DNA from: Nocardioides insulae DSM 17944
GTDB taxonomy: Bacteria; Actinomycetota; Actinomycetes; Propionibacteriales; Nocardioidaceae
NCBI RefSeq assembly: GCF_000422825.1
Contig: NZ_AUGU01000013.1
Span: 1 to 64,000 of the forward strand
DNA: 64,000 nucleotides
Reading direction: 5' to 3'
The position numbers were made by a program, and so were the translations under genes. Shown one piece after another: positions 41,355-50,922 of this stretch; position 1 is the first letter of the stretch, and every line of letters starts with the position of its first letter. The notes below the pieces were generated by a model, which was not told the origin of the DNA, ran no database searches, and saw only the letters and a list, made by a program, of their open reading frames with translations.

Positions 41355-42416
41355 TCAGTGGTCCTCTCGAGAAGGGGTCAGGGTGAAGCGCACGTTGGGC
41401 TGCTCGCCGGGCCCGGTGGGCGCGAGCACGGTCACGTCGGTGACCTCGGGACGGAATGCCTCCGAGATGGTCGTGATGCCGAGGTCGGCCACGGCCGAGC
41501 GACCGGAGCCGAGCAGGAACGGGGCGACATAGACGACGATCTCGTCGACCAGGCCCGCGGTCAGGAACGCGGCGGCCAGGGTCGGACCGCCCTCGAGGAA
41601 GACGTGCTGCCGCTCCCGTCCGCGCAGGACCGCCAGGGCCTCGCGCGGGTCGCGGGTGCGCAGGTGTACGGCGCCGCCGGGCACCCCGGTGTCGAAGATC
41701 CGGGCCGTCGCCGGCAGGTCGCGCAGGCCCATCACCGCACGCAGCGGCTGTCGGCCCACAGGCACGTCGTGCTCGTCCCGGACGGTCAGTGCGGGATCGT
41801 CCACCGCGACGGTGTTGGCGCCCACCAGCATCGTGTCGCACTGCGCCCGGAGGCGGTGGGTGTCGAGCCGGGCGGCGCGGCTGCTCACCCAGCGACTGGT
41901 GCCGTCCGCGGCCGCACTCCGACCGTCGATGGTGCTCGCGAACTTCCAGGTGACGAAGGGGCGCCCCTCCCGGTGCGCGAAGGTCCACACCGCGTTCAGC
42001 TGCTGGGCCCGGTCGGCGAGCACTCCCCCGACGACCTCGATGCCGGCCGCCCGGAGGGTCTCGGCGCCGCCGGCCGCGGCCTCGGTGGGATCCGACTGGG
42101 CGAAGACCACCCGGTGTACCCCCGCGGAGATCAGCGCCTCGGCACACGGACCGGTGCGGCCGGTGTGGTTGCACGGCTCGAGGGTGACCACGGCGGTGCC
42201 GCCCCCCGCCCGGGAACCGGCCCGGGTGAGCGCGTCGACCTCCGCGTGTGGGGTGCCCGCGCCGCGGTGGTACCCCTCGGCGACCACGGCCCCCTCGGGG
42301 TCGAGCAGCACGCAGCCGACCCGCGGGTTGGGCCCCCGCGGTACGCCGTCCGTGGCGGCGAGTTCGAGAGCGCGCGACATCGCCGTCGCCTCCGCAGCCG
42401 ATGCTCCGCCTGCCAT
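41355..42416 (-). CDS. ribD: Bifunctional pyrimidine deaminase / reductase RibD
   Basis: Catalyses deamination and then side-chain reduction of the GTP cyclohydrolase product. The 353-residue protein has the N-terminal CDA-like deaminase with its zinc site (TPHAEVDAL and [12 protein letters not shown]) and a C-terminal DHFR-like reductase ([32 protein letters not shown]). First gene of ribD-E-BA-H, directly downstream of the FMN riboswitch. The ATG at 42416 has GGAGGGTGAGGGG just upstream. Confidence 0.96.
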   Translation of the reverse strand: MAGGASAAEATAMSRALELAATDGVPRGPNPRVGCVLLDPEGAVVAEGYHRGAGTPHAEVDALTRAGSRAGGGTAVVTLEPCNHTGRTGPCAEALISAGVHRVVFAQSDPTEAAAGGAETLRAAGIEVVGGVLADRAQQLNAVWTFAHREGRPFVTWKFASTIDGRSAAADGTSRWVSSRAARLDTHRLRAQCDTMLVGANTVAVDDPALTVRDEHDVPVGRQPLRAVMGLRDLPATARIFDTGVPGGAVHLRTRDPREALAVLRGRERQHVFLEGGPTLAAAFLTAGLVDEIVVYVAPFLLGSGRSAVADLGITTISEAFRPEVTDVTVLAPTGPGEQPNVRFTLTPSREDH

Positions 42417-42544
42417 CGCCCCTCACCCTCCGGTCCGTCGCGGACTCCGGGGTGACTTGGGGCGGCCGTCGACGCTTCTCCGGGACCACCGGCTCGGTGC
42501 AGACAGGGCCGGTGGAAGGCGGATCGGCGATCGAGAGACACCTT

Positions 42545-42671
42545 GCGTGCGTCTTCCCATCCGGACTTTCACCGTCGGTCCAGGAATTTCACCTGGTCAG
42601 CCGGTCACTGGTTGTGACCGGGTCGCGGACTATCACCGCCGGTTCGGAATTACACCGACCCCAGAGCACGC
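42545..42671 (-). ncRNA. FMN riboswitch (RFN element)
   Basis: The minus strand carries the full RFN consensus: GGGGTCGGTGTAATTCCGAA, CCGGCGGTGATAGTCCGCGACC, GGTGAAATTCCTGGACCGAC and GGTGAAAGTCCGGATGGGAAGA. The closing P1 helix is GCGTGC (42666-42671) with GCACGC (42545-42550). FMN binding should reduce expression of ribD-E-BA-H. The 128 bases between the aptamer and ribD hold a strong hairpin (CCACCGGC with GCCGGTGG) and a ribosome-binding site; without a T-run, translational control is more likely than termination. Confidence 0.96.
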
Positions 42672-42740
42672 GAGTTGTTCACTCGTCGGGCCCCAGTGTG
42701 CCACACCTCCCACACCATCATGCCCGCGAGGTGGCGTGCC

Positions 42741-43418
42741 TCACACCTGGGCGCTGCGGCGCGCTCCCTGCGCCAGCTCGCGCAGGCTGGCCACCATCGC
42801 GTCGGGGTCCTCGGCCGAGTAGACCGCCGACCCGGCCACGAACACGTCGGCACCGGCCTCGGCACACCGCTCGATGGTCTCCACGGATACGCCGCCGTCG
42901 ACCTGGAGCCAGGTCTGGACGCCGTGCTTGTCCATCAGCGCGCGGGCGCGGCGGATCTTGGGCAGGCACAGATCGAGGAACTTCTGCCCGCCGAACCCGG
43001 GCTCCACCGTCATGATCAGCACCATGTCGAGTTCGGGGAGCAGGTCCTCGTAGGGCTCGATCGGCGTGGCCGGCTTGAGCGCCATGCTGGCGCGGCCGCC
43101 CTGGGCCCGGATCTCCCGGGCGAGTCGGACCGGTGCCTTGGCCGCCTCCACGTGGAAGGTCACGCTGCCGCACCCGGCCTCGACGTACGCCGGAGCGTGC
43201 CGGTCGGGATCCTCGATCATCAGGTGGGCGTCCAGCGGGATCTCACTGGCCCGCGCGAGTGCCTCGACCATGGTGGGCCCGAAGGTGAGGTTGGGCACGA
43301 AGTGGTTGTCCATGACATCCACGTGCACCCAGTCCGCACTGCCGATCCGAGCCACCTCCGCGCCGAGGTCGGCGAAGTCGGCGTTGAGGATGGACGGCGT
43401 GATCTGGATGGCACCCAC
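42741..43418 (-). CDS. rpe: Ribulose-phosphate 3-epimerase
   Basis: Interconverts ribulose 5-phosphate and xylulose 5-phosphate in the pentose phosphate pathway. The TIM-barrel protein (225 residues) has [33 protein letters not shown] (metal-binding His/Asp), [15 protein letters not shown] and [12 protein letters not shown]. The GTG at 43418 lies seven bases after TAGGCT, indicating a leaderless transcript. It sits immediately upstream of the FMN riboswitch, and its substrate is also the RibB substrate. Confidence 0.95.
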   Translation of the reverse strand: MGAIQITPSILNADFADLGAEVARIGSADWVHVDVMDNHFVPNLTFGPTMVEALARASEIPLDAHLMIEDPDRHAPAYVEAGCGSVTFHVEAAKAPVRLAREIRAQGGRASMALKPATPIEPYEDLLPELDMVLIMTVEPGFGGQKFLDLCLPKIRRARALMDKHGVQTWLQVDGGVSVETIERCAEAGADVFVAGSAVYSAEDPDAMVASLRELAQGARRSAQV

Positions 43419-43431
43419 GCGCGCCAGCCTA
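43416..43431 (-). promoter_or_regulatory. Leaderless promoter -10 for rpe
   Basis: TAGGCT (43426-43431, minus strand) lies seven bases before the GTG start at 43418. No ribosome-binding site is present. Confidence 0.55.
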
Positions 43432-43610
43432 GTGGGAGGGTTGGGAGGACCCTGACCGGTCCGCGCCTTCCGAGGCGTGCGGCGGGCGGTGTCGCGCTGG
43501 TCCATCGGGCGTCCCCCGACCCCGGAGCGTCCAGCGGGGCTGCTGGCCGGCCGCGCCCGCACTCTGGGCGGCGGTGCCGGCCGTGTGCCCGGTCTGCGAT
43601 CCTCGCCCGC

Positions 43611-44156
43611 GTGATCGACCCACTCGCGCCCCCGCGCCTGGCCCCGGGACTCGTGCTGCGGCGTACGACCGAGAGCGACTGGCCGCAGCTGCGCGAGTTC
43701 CGGCTGGAGAACGCGCGCGAGCACCCGGTCTCCTGGACCGCCTCGCTGGCGGCCACCCTGGAGTTCCCGGAGGACGCCTGGCGGATGCGGGCCCGCCGTG
43801 GTGACGACCCCGAGCTGGCGTCGTACGCCGTGATCGAGTCGGGCACCGGCCGCTGGGTCGGCATGATGGGTGGGCAGCTCGGTGACGTCCACGGGCCGGA
43901 ACCGCTGCTGGTCGGCGTCTACGTCACCCCACACTTCCGCGGCCGTGGGTACGGCGTCGCCGACGCGCTCCTCGCGGCGATCCTGGGCTGGGCCCGCTCG
44001 CACGGGCAGAGCGTGCGATTGTGGGTGCACGAGGGCAGCGAGCCGGCGATCCGCTACTACCGCCGGCACGGCTTCACCTTCACGGGTGCCACCTCACCCG
44101 CCCTGCTCGATCCGCCCGGCGGTCTCCTCCGCGAGATGGTCCGCCCGCTCACCTGA
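43611..44156 (+). CDS. GNAT-family N-acetyltransferase
   Basis: 181-residue acetyl-CoA-dependent transferase. The GNAT fold is seen as [26 protein letters not shown] (strand 1/helix 1), WVGMMGGQL, the acetyl-CoA loop [21 protein letters not shown] (RGxGxG) and [11 protein letters not shown] near the end. The substrate is not predictable; it is a general small-molecule or protein acetyltransferase. GTG at 43611 begins the homology; the longer upstream frame overlaps rpe and is not coding. It converges on the LuxR-type regulator gene. Confidence 0.88.
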   Translation: MIDPLAPPRLAPGLVLRRTTESDWPQLREFRLENAREHPVSWTASLAATLEFPEDAWRMRARRGDDPELASYAVIESGTGRWVGMMGGQLGDVHGPEPLLVGVYVTPHFRGRGYGVADALLAAILGWARSHGQSVRLWVHEGSEPAIRYYRRHGFTFTGATSPALLDPPGGLLREMVRPLT

Positions 44157-44175
44157 CCCGACCCCGGCCCCGGCA

Positions 44176-47145
44176 TCACCCCTGGTCGAGCAACCCGCGG
44201 CGGCGCGCGAGGGCGGCCGCTTCGGTGCGGCCCGCAGCGCCGAGCTTGGCGAGGATCCGGGAGACATGGACCGAGACGGTCTTGGTGCTGATGTAGAGGC
44301 GCGCCCCGATCTCGCCGTTGGTGCGTCCCTCGGCGACCAGGGCGAGCACCTCGACCTCACGAGCGGTCAGCGCGTCGGGAGCCGGCATGCCCGTGCCGGA
44401 GCCGACCCGTCCCTCGGCGGCCAGCCGGTCCAGCAGCGGCCGCGCTCCGAGCTGTTCGGCGATCGCGTGGGCCTGGTCGGCGAGTCGGCGAGCGGCTGCC
44501 GGTTCGCCGACCGACCGGAGGATCCCGGCGTACACGGCGCGCACGGTCGCGGTCTCCGGCACGTGCCCCAGCTCGACGAAGGCCTCCTCGCAGGTCGACC
44601 AGGCCCCCTGCAACGCCTCCGCCGAGGGAGCCTCCGCGCCGGCGAGCCAGCGCAGTCGCAGCTGCTCGGCGACCAGGCGCCGCTCCCAGGCCCGCCCCTC
44701 GGGCCCCCAGCGCTCGGAGAGGTCGGAGTACTGCTCCAGCACCATGGCACCGTCCTTGCCCAGCCGTTCCGCGCGCTCCACGACCCCGGCCCGCTCGGCT
44801 GCGGAGAGCGCGGGCAGCAGGTCGGCCAGCAGTCCGGTGGCGACGGCGGCGAGTCGCACCCTCGCGTGGAACCACGGCCGCCACATCTGGCTGAGCAGGG
44901 CCACCGCCTCGTCGTAGCGGGCTGTGACCGCGGTGGCACGGGCCGCGGGAGGCGCGTCGGCGAGTCCGCCGTGGCCACGTGCGGCCTCGACCATCTCCAG
45001 CGCCGCGGCCTGGATCACGATGGCGCCCTCCTGGCGCCAGTGCGGGCGGAGCTCGGCCAGCCCGGCAGTGACGTCCAGCCCCCGGCCCTGGTCGACCAGC
45101 AGCGCGACGGACTCGAGCACCCCGCGCAGCAGCGGCGGCGGGTCACCGGCGCGGTCGTGGCCCCGGGCCAGCGCCAGGGCGTCCTCCCAGTCCCCCTCGA
45201 GCACGCGGATCCAGGTGAGCTGCCATCGACTGTCGACGGCGTACGGCGCCCACGGCACGCCCATCACCACCGAACGCTCCATCGCGCTGCGGAACCAGAG
45301 CGCGGCCTCGTCGAACTCGGCCGCGTCCTGGTAGGAGCGCGCCATGGAGAATCGGCCGCGCAGCTCGGCGTGGAGGGCGCCGCTCTCCTCGGCGCGGGCG
45401 ATCGCCTCGCCGACCGCCGCCCGAAGGGGCTCTTGCGGCCCGTCACGCCTGAGTCGGGACAAGGTGGTGACCGTCTCCGAGGCGATCAGCGGCAGGTCGT
45501 GGCCCTCGGCGAGGTCGAGCGCCTCCAGACCCACCGCCTCAGCCTCCTCCGAGCGACCGAAGGTCGCCAGCACCTCCGCGCGGGCGGCGAGCACGCGGGC
45601 GCGGACCGCGACCGGCGCGTCGAGGGGCAGCACCGAGACCGCTTCCTCGCTCAGCGGCAGCGCCTCGTCCTGGGACTCCGTGGTCAGCAGCGGCACCGCG
45701 CGGGCAGCCAGCATCCGGGCCCGGGCGGCGGGAGCGAGGTCGGCACGCTCGAGCTGGGCACCCACCACCGCGGCGGCCCGATCGGCGTAGCCGGCCTGGG
45801 TCAGCGCCTCGGACGCCTTGACGGTGAGCGTGGGCAGATCGACGGCGACCCGCGCGGCGACCGCGGGCTCGGCGGCCAGGGAGAGCGCGGTCTGGTAGTG
45901 CTGGGCGGCCTCCTCGGGGCCGCCGACGGCGCTGGCCTCGTCGCCGGCCTGGATGCTGGCGGTGAGCGCGGTCGGGAGATCGTGGGCCGCCCGCGCGTGC
46001 CGGGCCAGCTCGGCGGCCGTCCCGCGCTCGGGCACCGCGAGCAGCGCGGCAGCGTACCGGCCGTGCAGCCGGACGGTCTCGCCCGGCAGCAGGTCGTCGT
46101 AGACCGCCTCGGCCAGCAGGGCGTGCCGGAACAGGTAGCCGCGCTCGCTCGGCTCCAGGATGTGGGCCTCGATCGCGGCCCTCAGGGCCGGGTCGAGTCC
46201 GTCGTCGAGTGCGGTGACCGCGGCCAGGAGCTCGTGGCTGACCTGACGCCCGGCCACCGCCGCGGTCCGGACCACCTCCCTGGCCCGCTCGTCGAGCCGG
46301 TCGAGGCGCAGCAGGAGCAGATCGGCGAGCTCGTCGGGCACCCACCGGTCCGGACCGGCCGCGGCACCGACCAACTCCTCCACGAAGAAGGCGTTGCCCT
46401 CGGCGCGCCGCACGATCCGCTCCTGGGCCGCCTCGTCGACCTCCGGATCCAAGGCCGCGATGAGCAGCCGGACCTCGGGGTCCGGCAAGGGCTCGAGGTG
46501 GCGTCGCTGGACCGACGGCAGTCGTCCCCACTCGGCCGCCTGCCGGCGCAGCGGGTGCCGCCGGTGCAGGTCGTCGATCCGATAGGAGACCACGATGGAG
46601 ACCCGGGCCTCGAAGGGTCGGGTGAACAGGTAGGTGAGCAGCTCGCGGGTCGAGTGGTCCGCCCAGTGCGCGTCCTCGACCACCCACAACACCGGCCCGT
46701 GCTCCGCGAGTGCCTCCAGGAGGTGGCGCACCCCCTCGAAGAGCGCACCCTTGTCGGCGGACTCGCTCTCGCTCCGGTCGCGGTCGAGGCCGCGCCGGCC
46801 GGGCCGGGCCCGTTGGAGCCCCGGGTGCGCGGCCAGCGCCTCCTCGACCACCGGTGACTCCTCGGCCAACAGCCGCCCGAGCAGCTCGGACACCGGCAGG
46901 TATGGCAGGGCACTGTCACCGAAGTCGAGGCAGTGGCCGATCAGGACCTGCCAGCCCTCCGCGCGCAGTCGTTGGTCGAGCTCGGCGAGCAGGCGCGTCT
47001 TCCCGACGCCCGCCTCGCCCCCGAGGAGGACGTGGCGCCGCTCCGGCGCACCGATCTGGTGGGCCAGGTCGTCCAGCTCGGCGCGGCGCCCGACCAGATG
47101 GGTGGCGCCGGAGCTGCGGCCGAAGGAGGTCATGAGCTCCATCAT
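44176..47145 (-). CDS. LuxR-family ATP-binding transcriptional regulator (LAL type)
   Basis: 989-residue regulator with an N-terminal AAA/NTPase (THLVGRRAELDDLAHQ, Walker A GEAGVGKT at 43-50, Walker B LWVVEDAHWAD near 153), a long TPR-like helical middle, and a C-terminal LuxR helix-turn-helix (LTAREVEVLALVAEGRTNGEIGARL to TKTVSVHVSRILAKLG). This is the large ATP-binding LuxR (MalT-like) architecture; such proteins often activate sugar or secondary-metabolite genes. No ligand is evident. Start is one of clustered ATGs (47145, 47142, 47133). Confidence 0.9.
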   Translation of the reverse strand: MMELMTSFGRSSGATHLVGRRAELDDLAHQIGAPERRHVLLGGEAGVGKTRLLAELDQRLRAEGWQVLIGHCLDFGDSALPYLPVSELLGRLLAEESPVVEEALAAHPGLQRARPGRRGLDRDRSESESADKGALFEGVRHLLEALAEHGPVLWVVEDAHWADHSTRELLTYLFTRPFEARVSIVVSYRIDDLHRRHPLRRQAAEWGRLPSVQRRHLEPLPDPEVRLLIAALDPEVDEAAQERIVRRAEGNAFFVEELVGAAAGPDRWVPDELADLLLLRLDRLDERAREVVRTAAVAGRQVSHELLAAVTALDDGLDPALRAAIEAHILEPSERGYLFRHALLAEAVYDDLLPGETVRLHGRYAAALLAVPERGTAAELARHARAAHDLPTALTASIQAGDEASAVGGPEEAAQHYQTALSLAAEPAVAARVAVDLPTLTVKASEALTQAGYADRAAAVVGAQLERADLAPAARARMLAARAVPLLTTESQDEALPLSEEAVSVLPLDAPVAVRARVLAARAEVLATFGRSEEAEAVGLEALDLAEGHDLPLIASETVTTLSRLRRDGPQEPLRAAVGEAIARAEESGALHAELRGRFSMARSYQDAAEFDEAALWFRSAMERSVVMGVPWAPYAVDSRWQLTWIRVLEGDWEDALALARGHDRAGDPPPLLRGVLESVALLVDQGRGLDVTAGLAELRPHWRQEGAIVIQAAALEMVEAARGHGGLADAPPAARATAVTARYDEAVALLSQMWRPWFHARVRLAAVATGLLADLLPALSAAERAGVVERAERLGKDGAMVLEQYSDLSERWGPEGRAWERRLVAEQLRLRWLAGAEAPSAEALQGAWSTCEEAFVELGHVPETATVRAVYAGILRSVGEPAAARRLADQAHAIAEQLGARPLLDRLAAEGRVGSGTGMPAPDALTAREVEVLALVAEGRTNGEIGARLYISTKTVSVHVSRILAKLGAAGRTEAAALARRRGLLDQG

Positions 47146-47237
47146 CGCGGGTGCCTACGACACTCTGCTCGGGCCCTCGCGCGGGTCACCGTGACCGTCC
47201 GCCCCGATCCTGCACCCGGGCCGGCCGTCCGACCGGC

Positions 47238-47393
47238 TCACCGCGCCCAGCTGGTGGGGTCCAGCACGCCGCCTCGGCGCGGCCGGCGGCGTCGGATCCG
47301 ATCGCGTTCCCGGCGACCGACGATCGCTTCCCGGATCCGCGCAGCGCGGTAGCTGTGCTCGGCGTGGGCGTCGTAGTTCAGGTAGTCGGACAT
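47238..47393 (-). CDS. Small basic protein, 51 residues
   Basis: A short frame starting MSDYLNYDAHAEHSYRAARI, continuing with a strongly basic stretch (GRRERDRIRRRRPRRGG) and ending LDPTSWAR. It has a good ribosome-binding site, GAGGGG, seven bases before the ATG, and uses high-GC third positions like its neighbours. Tyr/His-rich head and Arg-rich tail suggest nucleic acid or membrane surface binding, but no function is known to me. It is read on the same strand as the LuxR-type gene, 92 bases upstream of it. Confidence 0.6.
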   Translation of the reverse strand: MSDYLNYDAHAEHSYRAARIREAIVGRRERDRIRRRRPRRGGVLDPTSWAR

Positions 47394-47631
47394 GGTGTGG
47401 CCCCTCGTCGTGACCCGGCGGCTCCGGGCGATGACTCAACCGTCGTCGGCTGAGGTAGGCCCACACATCGGAGGAATGCCTGATCTCGCGCACCTCGGGC
47501 ACGACCGGGGCCGGCTGAGGCACCTCATCGCCGGGTGATCACGACATGGCAACGCTCACATCGAGGTCCCCGCAGGCACGCGGACCCGGGTCCGCCGAGC
47601 GACCCCCCGCGCTTGATAGTTTCGCGGCGTT

Positions 47632-49875
47632 GTGACAGTCCCATCCGCCGACACGGCCGCCGGTCCCTCCGGCTCCCGCGCCCCAGAGAAGGCCGTGCCC
47701 TCGGGGCGCCCTTCGGCTCGCTCGTCCCAGCGCGGCGACATCCAGGGGCTGCGCGCACTCGCCGTACTCGCCGTGGTGTTCGTGCACGTCGGCGTCAGCA
47801 GCGTCACCGGCGGGTTCGTCGGGGTCGACGTCTTCTTCGCCATCTCGGGCTTCCTGATCACCCAGCAGATCGTCCGCGGCATCGAGCGCACCGGGCGGGT
47901 GTCGCTGGTCGACTTCTACGCCCGCAGAGCGAAACGGATCCTGCCGGCGGCGACCCTCGTTCTGATCGCGACCTGTGCCTACTCGGCCCTGGAGCTCGGC
48001 TTCCTGCGCACCGAGGCCATCGTCCAGGACGCGCTGTGGTCGGCGTTCTTCCTGGCCAACATCCACTTCGCGGCGCTGGGCACCGATTACTTCGCCTCGG
48101 ACCTGCCGCCCTCCCCCCTCCAGCACTACTGGTCGCTCTCGGTGGAGGAGCAGTTCTACCTCGTCTGGCCGCTGGTGGTGATGGTGTGCCTCACCGCCTG
48201 CCGGCTGCTGCGTTATCGACTCCCCCGGGTCGCCGCGCACCCGAGGCGGTGGCTGATCATCAGCGTGGCCGCGATCAGCGCGGCCAGCCTGCTCTACTCG
48301 ATCCACCTCACCGGGATCGACCCCGAGCGTGCCTACTTCTCGCCGTTCACCCGGGCCTGGGAGCTGGGGCTCGGAGCACTGGCCGCCCTGGTCATCCGCG
48401 AGGGGCAGGCCCAGGACACGGTGGCCCGGTGGCGTGCCCAGGTGCTGTCCTTCGCCGGTGCGTTCCTGATCATCTGCGCGGTGCTCCAGTTCAACGACGC
48501 CACGCCCTTCCCCGGTACGCCGGCCCTGGTGCCCGTGCTCGGCAGCGTGTTCATCCTGGTGGCGGGCACCCTGTGGGAGGGGCCCACCATCGTCAAGCGC
48601 GTGCTCTCGGTGCGGCCGATGCGGATCCTCGGCGACTGGTCCTACTCGCTGTACCTGTGGCACTTCCCGGTGCTCGTCCTCCCCCAGATCAAGGCCGGAC
48701 GAGAGCTGACCTGGGGCGAGCGCGGGCTGCTCCTCCTGCTCTCCCTGGTGCTCTCCGGGCTCTCCTACCACTTCGTCGAGCAGCCGTTCCGCAGGCCGCG
48801 GATGTTCAAGCGCTCCTGGGTCGCGCTCTCGGCCTACCCCGCATCGCTGCTGCTCGTGGTGGCGGCCGGGTTCGGTGCCAACAGCTACGCCACGTCGGCC
48901 GCTCGGGACGGCGGCTACCACCCCGCGATCGAGGTGTCCCCCAGCGCCGCCCCCTCGGCGTCCGCCTCCCCCGGGCCGGCCGGCACCACGACGGGTCCGG
49001 CCGCCTCCCCGACCCCCACCGAACCACCCGATCAGAGTCTCCCGCTGCTGCACGCCTCGGTGCAGGCGGCCCGCGAGGACGCCCCGATCCCCTCCGACCT
49101 CGACCCAGCGCTGGAGGACCTCTCCGGTAGCACCGCCGACCTCGGCGAATGCGATTACGTCGCCGGCAGCCGGAAGCTCTGCCCGCTCGGGGATCCGACC
49201 GCGGAGAAGACGATCGTCCTGTTCGGCAACTCCCACGCGCAGCATTGGATCCCGGCGGTCGAGGAGATCGGACGACACTCCGGGTATCGGGTCTACGCGT
49301 TCGCGATGCCCGGCTGCATCGCCGGGCTGTTCAGCGACGACGTGCTGCGCACCAACGAGTCGGACAAGGACTGCAGCGCCCTGCGGGAGTGGGCGGTCCA
49401 GCAGATCCGCACGCTGAAGCCCGACCTGCTGCTGATCTCCTCCGCCCCGGTCGCCGGCCGGGTCCAGGACGGAGACGGCACCTGGGTGCGCGACTTCGAC
49501 GCCGTCCAGGACATCGCCTCCGACGGGTACGCCGAGTTCGTCACCTCGGTGAAGGGGTCGGCCGGCCGCACGGTCTGGCTGCGCGACATCCCGACCGTCG
49601 AGGGCGACCCCGGCACGTGCCTGAGCAGCAACCCCACCCTGGGTCCCTGTCTCTCCCAGGAGCCCCAGTCGCACGCCGACGCCGCCCAGACCCAGGTGGA
49701 CGCGGCCAGGTCTGCCGGGGCGGAGGCGCTGGACATGTCGCCGTGGTTCTGCTGGGAGGGCGATTGCCCGGACGTGGTCGGGTCGATGGTGGTCAGGCTC
49801 GACACCAACCACATGACCGACGTCTACTCGGAGTCCCTCGCCAGGCCTCTGGGTGACCGGCTCGGCGTGTGGTGA
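47632..49875 (+). CDS. Membrane acyltransferase with SGNH domain (OafA/YrhL type)
   Basis: 747-residue enzyme that O-acylates cell-surface or extracellular glycans. The acyltransferase-3 membrane domain (about 35-385, ten or more helices) begins RGDIQGLRALAVLAVVFVH and includes GFVGVDVFFAISGFLIT, RRAKRILPA and HYWSLSVEEQFYLVWPL. A Ser/Pro/Thr-rich linker (about 430-470) leads to an extracytoplasmic SGNH-like domain with VLFGNSHAQHW near residue 530 and DTNHMTDVY near the end. The usual GDSH is GNSH here. A 35-residue Ser/Pro-rich N-terminus precedes the first helix. GTG start at 47632. Confidence 0.9.
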   Translation: MTVPSADTAAGPSGSRAPEKAVPSGRPSARSSQRGDIQGLRALAVLAVVFVHVGVSSVTGGFVGVDVFFAISGFLITQQIVRGIERTGRVSLVDFYARRAKRILPAATLVLIATCAYSALELGFLRTEAIVQDALWSAFFLANIHFAALGTDYFASDLPPSPLQHYWSLSVEEQFYLVWPLVVMVCLTACRLLRYRLPRVAAHPRRWLIISVAAISAASLLYSIHLTGIDPERAYFSPFTRAWELGLGALAALVIREGQAQDTVARWRAQVLSFAGAFLIICAVLQFNDATPFPGTPALVPVLGSVFILVAGTLWEGPTIVKRVLSVRPMRILGDWSYSLYLWHFPVLVLPQIKAGRELTWGERGLLLLLSLVLSGLSYHFVEQPFRRPRMFKRSWVALSAYPASLLLVVAAGFGANSYATSAARDGGYHPAIEVSPSAAPSASASPGPAGTTTGPAASPTPTEPPDQSLPLLHASVQAAREDAPIPSDLDPALEDLSGSTADLGECDYVAGSRKLCPLGDPTAEKTIVLFGNSHAQHWIPAVEEIGRHSGYRVYAFAMPGCIAGLFSDDVLRTNESDKDCSALREWAVQQIRTLKPDLLLISSAPVAGRVQDGDGTWVRDFDAVQDIASDGYAEFVTSVKGSAGRTVWLRDIPTVEGDPGTCLSSNPTLGPCLSQEPQSHADAAQTQVDAARSAGAEALDMSPWFCWEGDCPDVVGSMVVRLDTNHMTDVYSESLARPLGDRLGVW

Positions 49876-49962
49876 CCCCGGCGCTCGCGTTCTCGACCTG
49901 ACTCCGGGTCGCCTCGGCCCGGTCGGCTGCGAACGGCCCCGGTCAGCGCCGGTGAGTGCTGG

Positions 49963-50922
49963 TCAGTCCGGGTCGGCTGGCGGCTCGGCCCCGGCCCGCT
50001 CGTCGCGCTCGGCCCACTCCAGCAGCACGGTCGGGTCGAAGGGGTGGGCGTCGATGTCGGCGTGCAGGTCGCCGATCCGCGCGAACCGCTCCGGCACGGT
50101 CCGCAGGGTGAAGTCCCGCGGGTCGACCTCGTCGATCTCATCCCACCCGACCGGCGTCGAGACCCGCCCGTCCGGAAGCCCGCGGATCGAGTAAGCGGCG
50201 GCGATGGTGTGATCTCGAGCGTTCTGGTTGTAATCCACGAAGACCTTCGCCGGGTCTCGGTCCTTGCGCCACCAGGTGGTGGTCACCAGTTCGGGGGCTC
50301 GCCGCTCCACCTCCCGCGCGAACGCCAGCGCCGCCCGGCGTACGTCGGTGAAGCCGTGGTCGTGCGGGATCCGCACATAGACATGCAGCCCCTTGCTGCC
50401 ACTGGTCTTCGGGAAACCGACCGCCCCCAGTTCGTCGAGCACCTCTCGCACGACCCCGGCCACCCGGCGGACGTCGTCGTAGTCGCAGGCCGGCCCCGGG
50501 TCGAGATCGATGCGCCACTCGTCGGGCTGCTCGGTGTGACCGCGGCGGCTGTTCCAGGGGTGGAACTCCACGGTGGACATCTGCACCGCCCACACCACCG
50601 CCCCCAGTTCGGTGACGCAGAGCTCGTCCGCGGTGCGGTTCCAGCGCGGGAAGTGCAGCTCGACCGTCTCCACCCAGCCGGGGGCTCCCTTCGGGAGACG
50701 CTTCTGATGCACCTTCGGCCCGGCCAGGCCCTTGGGGAAGCGGTGCAGCATGCAGGGTCGTTCCCACAGCGCGTTGAGGATGCCGGGGCCGACCGCGAGG
50801 TAGTACTGGACGACGTCCAGCTTGGTCGCGCCGATCTCGGGGAAGTACACCCGGTCGGGGTTGCTCACCCGGATGACCCTGTCGTCCACGTCGATCTCGA
50901 CGGCCGGTGCGGAGGAACCCAT
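49963..50922 (-). CDS. Stand-alone LigD-type polymerase/primase
   Basis: 319-residue archaeo-eukaryotic primase-fold polymerase, the PolDom of bacterial NHEJ LigD without the ligase or nuclease domains. Motif I is WRIDLDPG (metal-binding Asp pair), motif II KTSGSKGLHVYV (Ser-x-His class) and motif III KVFVDYNQNARDHT. Early motifs VSNPDRVYFPEIGATKLDVVQYY and HRFPKG are also typical. Homologues fill gaps and add ribonucleotides in repair; in mycobacteria such stand-alone forms work in base-excision or excision repair. No Ku gene is in view. The ATG lies six bases after TAGGGT, so the transcript is probably leaderless. Confidence 0.92.
   Translation of the reverse strand: MGSSAPAVEIDVDDRVIRVSNPDRVYFPEIGATKLDVVQYYLAVGPGILNALWERPCMLHRFPKGLAGPKVHQKRLPKGAPGWVETVELHFPRWNRTADELCVTELGAVVWAVQMSTVEFHPWNSRRGHTEQPDEWRIDLDPGPACDYDDVRRVAGVVREVLDELGAVGFPKTSGSKGLHVYVRIPHDHGFTDVRRAALAFAREVERRAPELVTTTWWRKDRDPAKVFVDYNQNARDHTIAAAYSIRGLPDGRVSTPVGWDEIDEVDPRDFTLRTVPERFARIGDLHADIDAHPFDPTVLLEWAERDERAGAEPPADPD

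Noticed and set aside
39388..42489. Very long open frame (over 1,000 codons) running from ribBA back through ribE and ribD
   Set aside because: Upstream of 40680 its product is Arg/Gly/Pro-rich out-of-frame sequence, while RibE and RibD are clearly encoded in other frames. RibBA starts at 40680.
47151..47523. Longer open frames on both strands across the 51-codon gene
   Set aside because: They lack good ribosome sites and read as Arg/Pro-rich shadow sequence; the 51-codon frame has the better site and composition.
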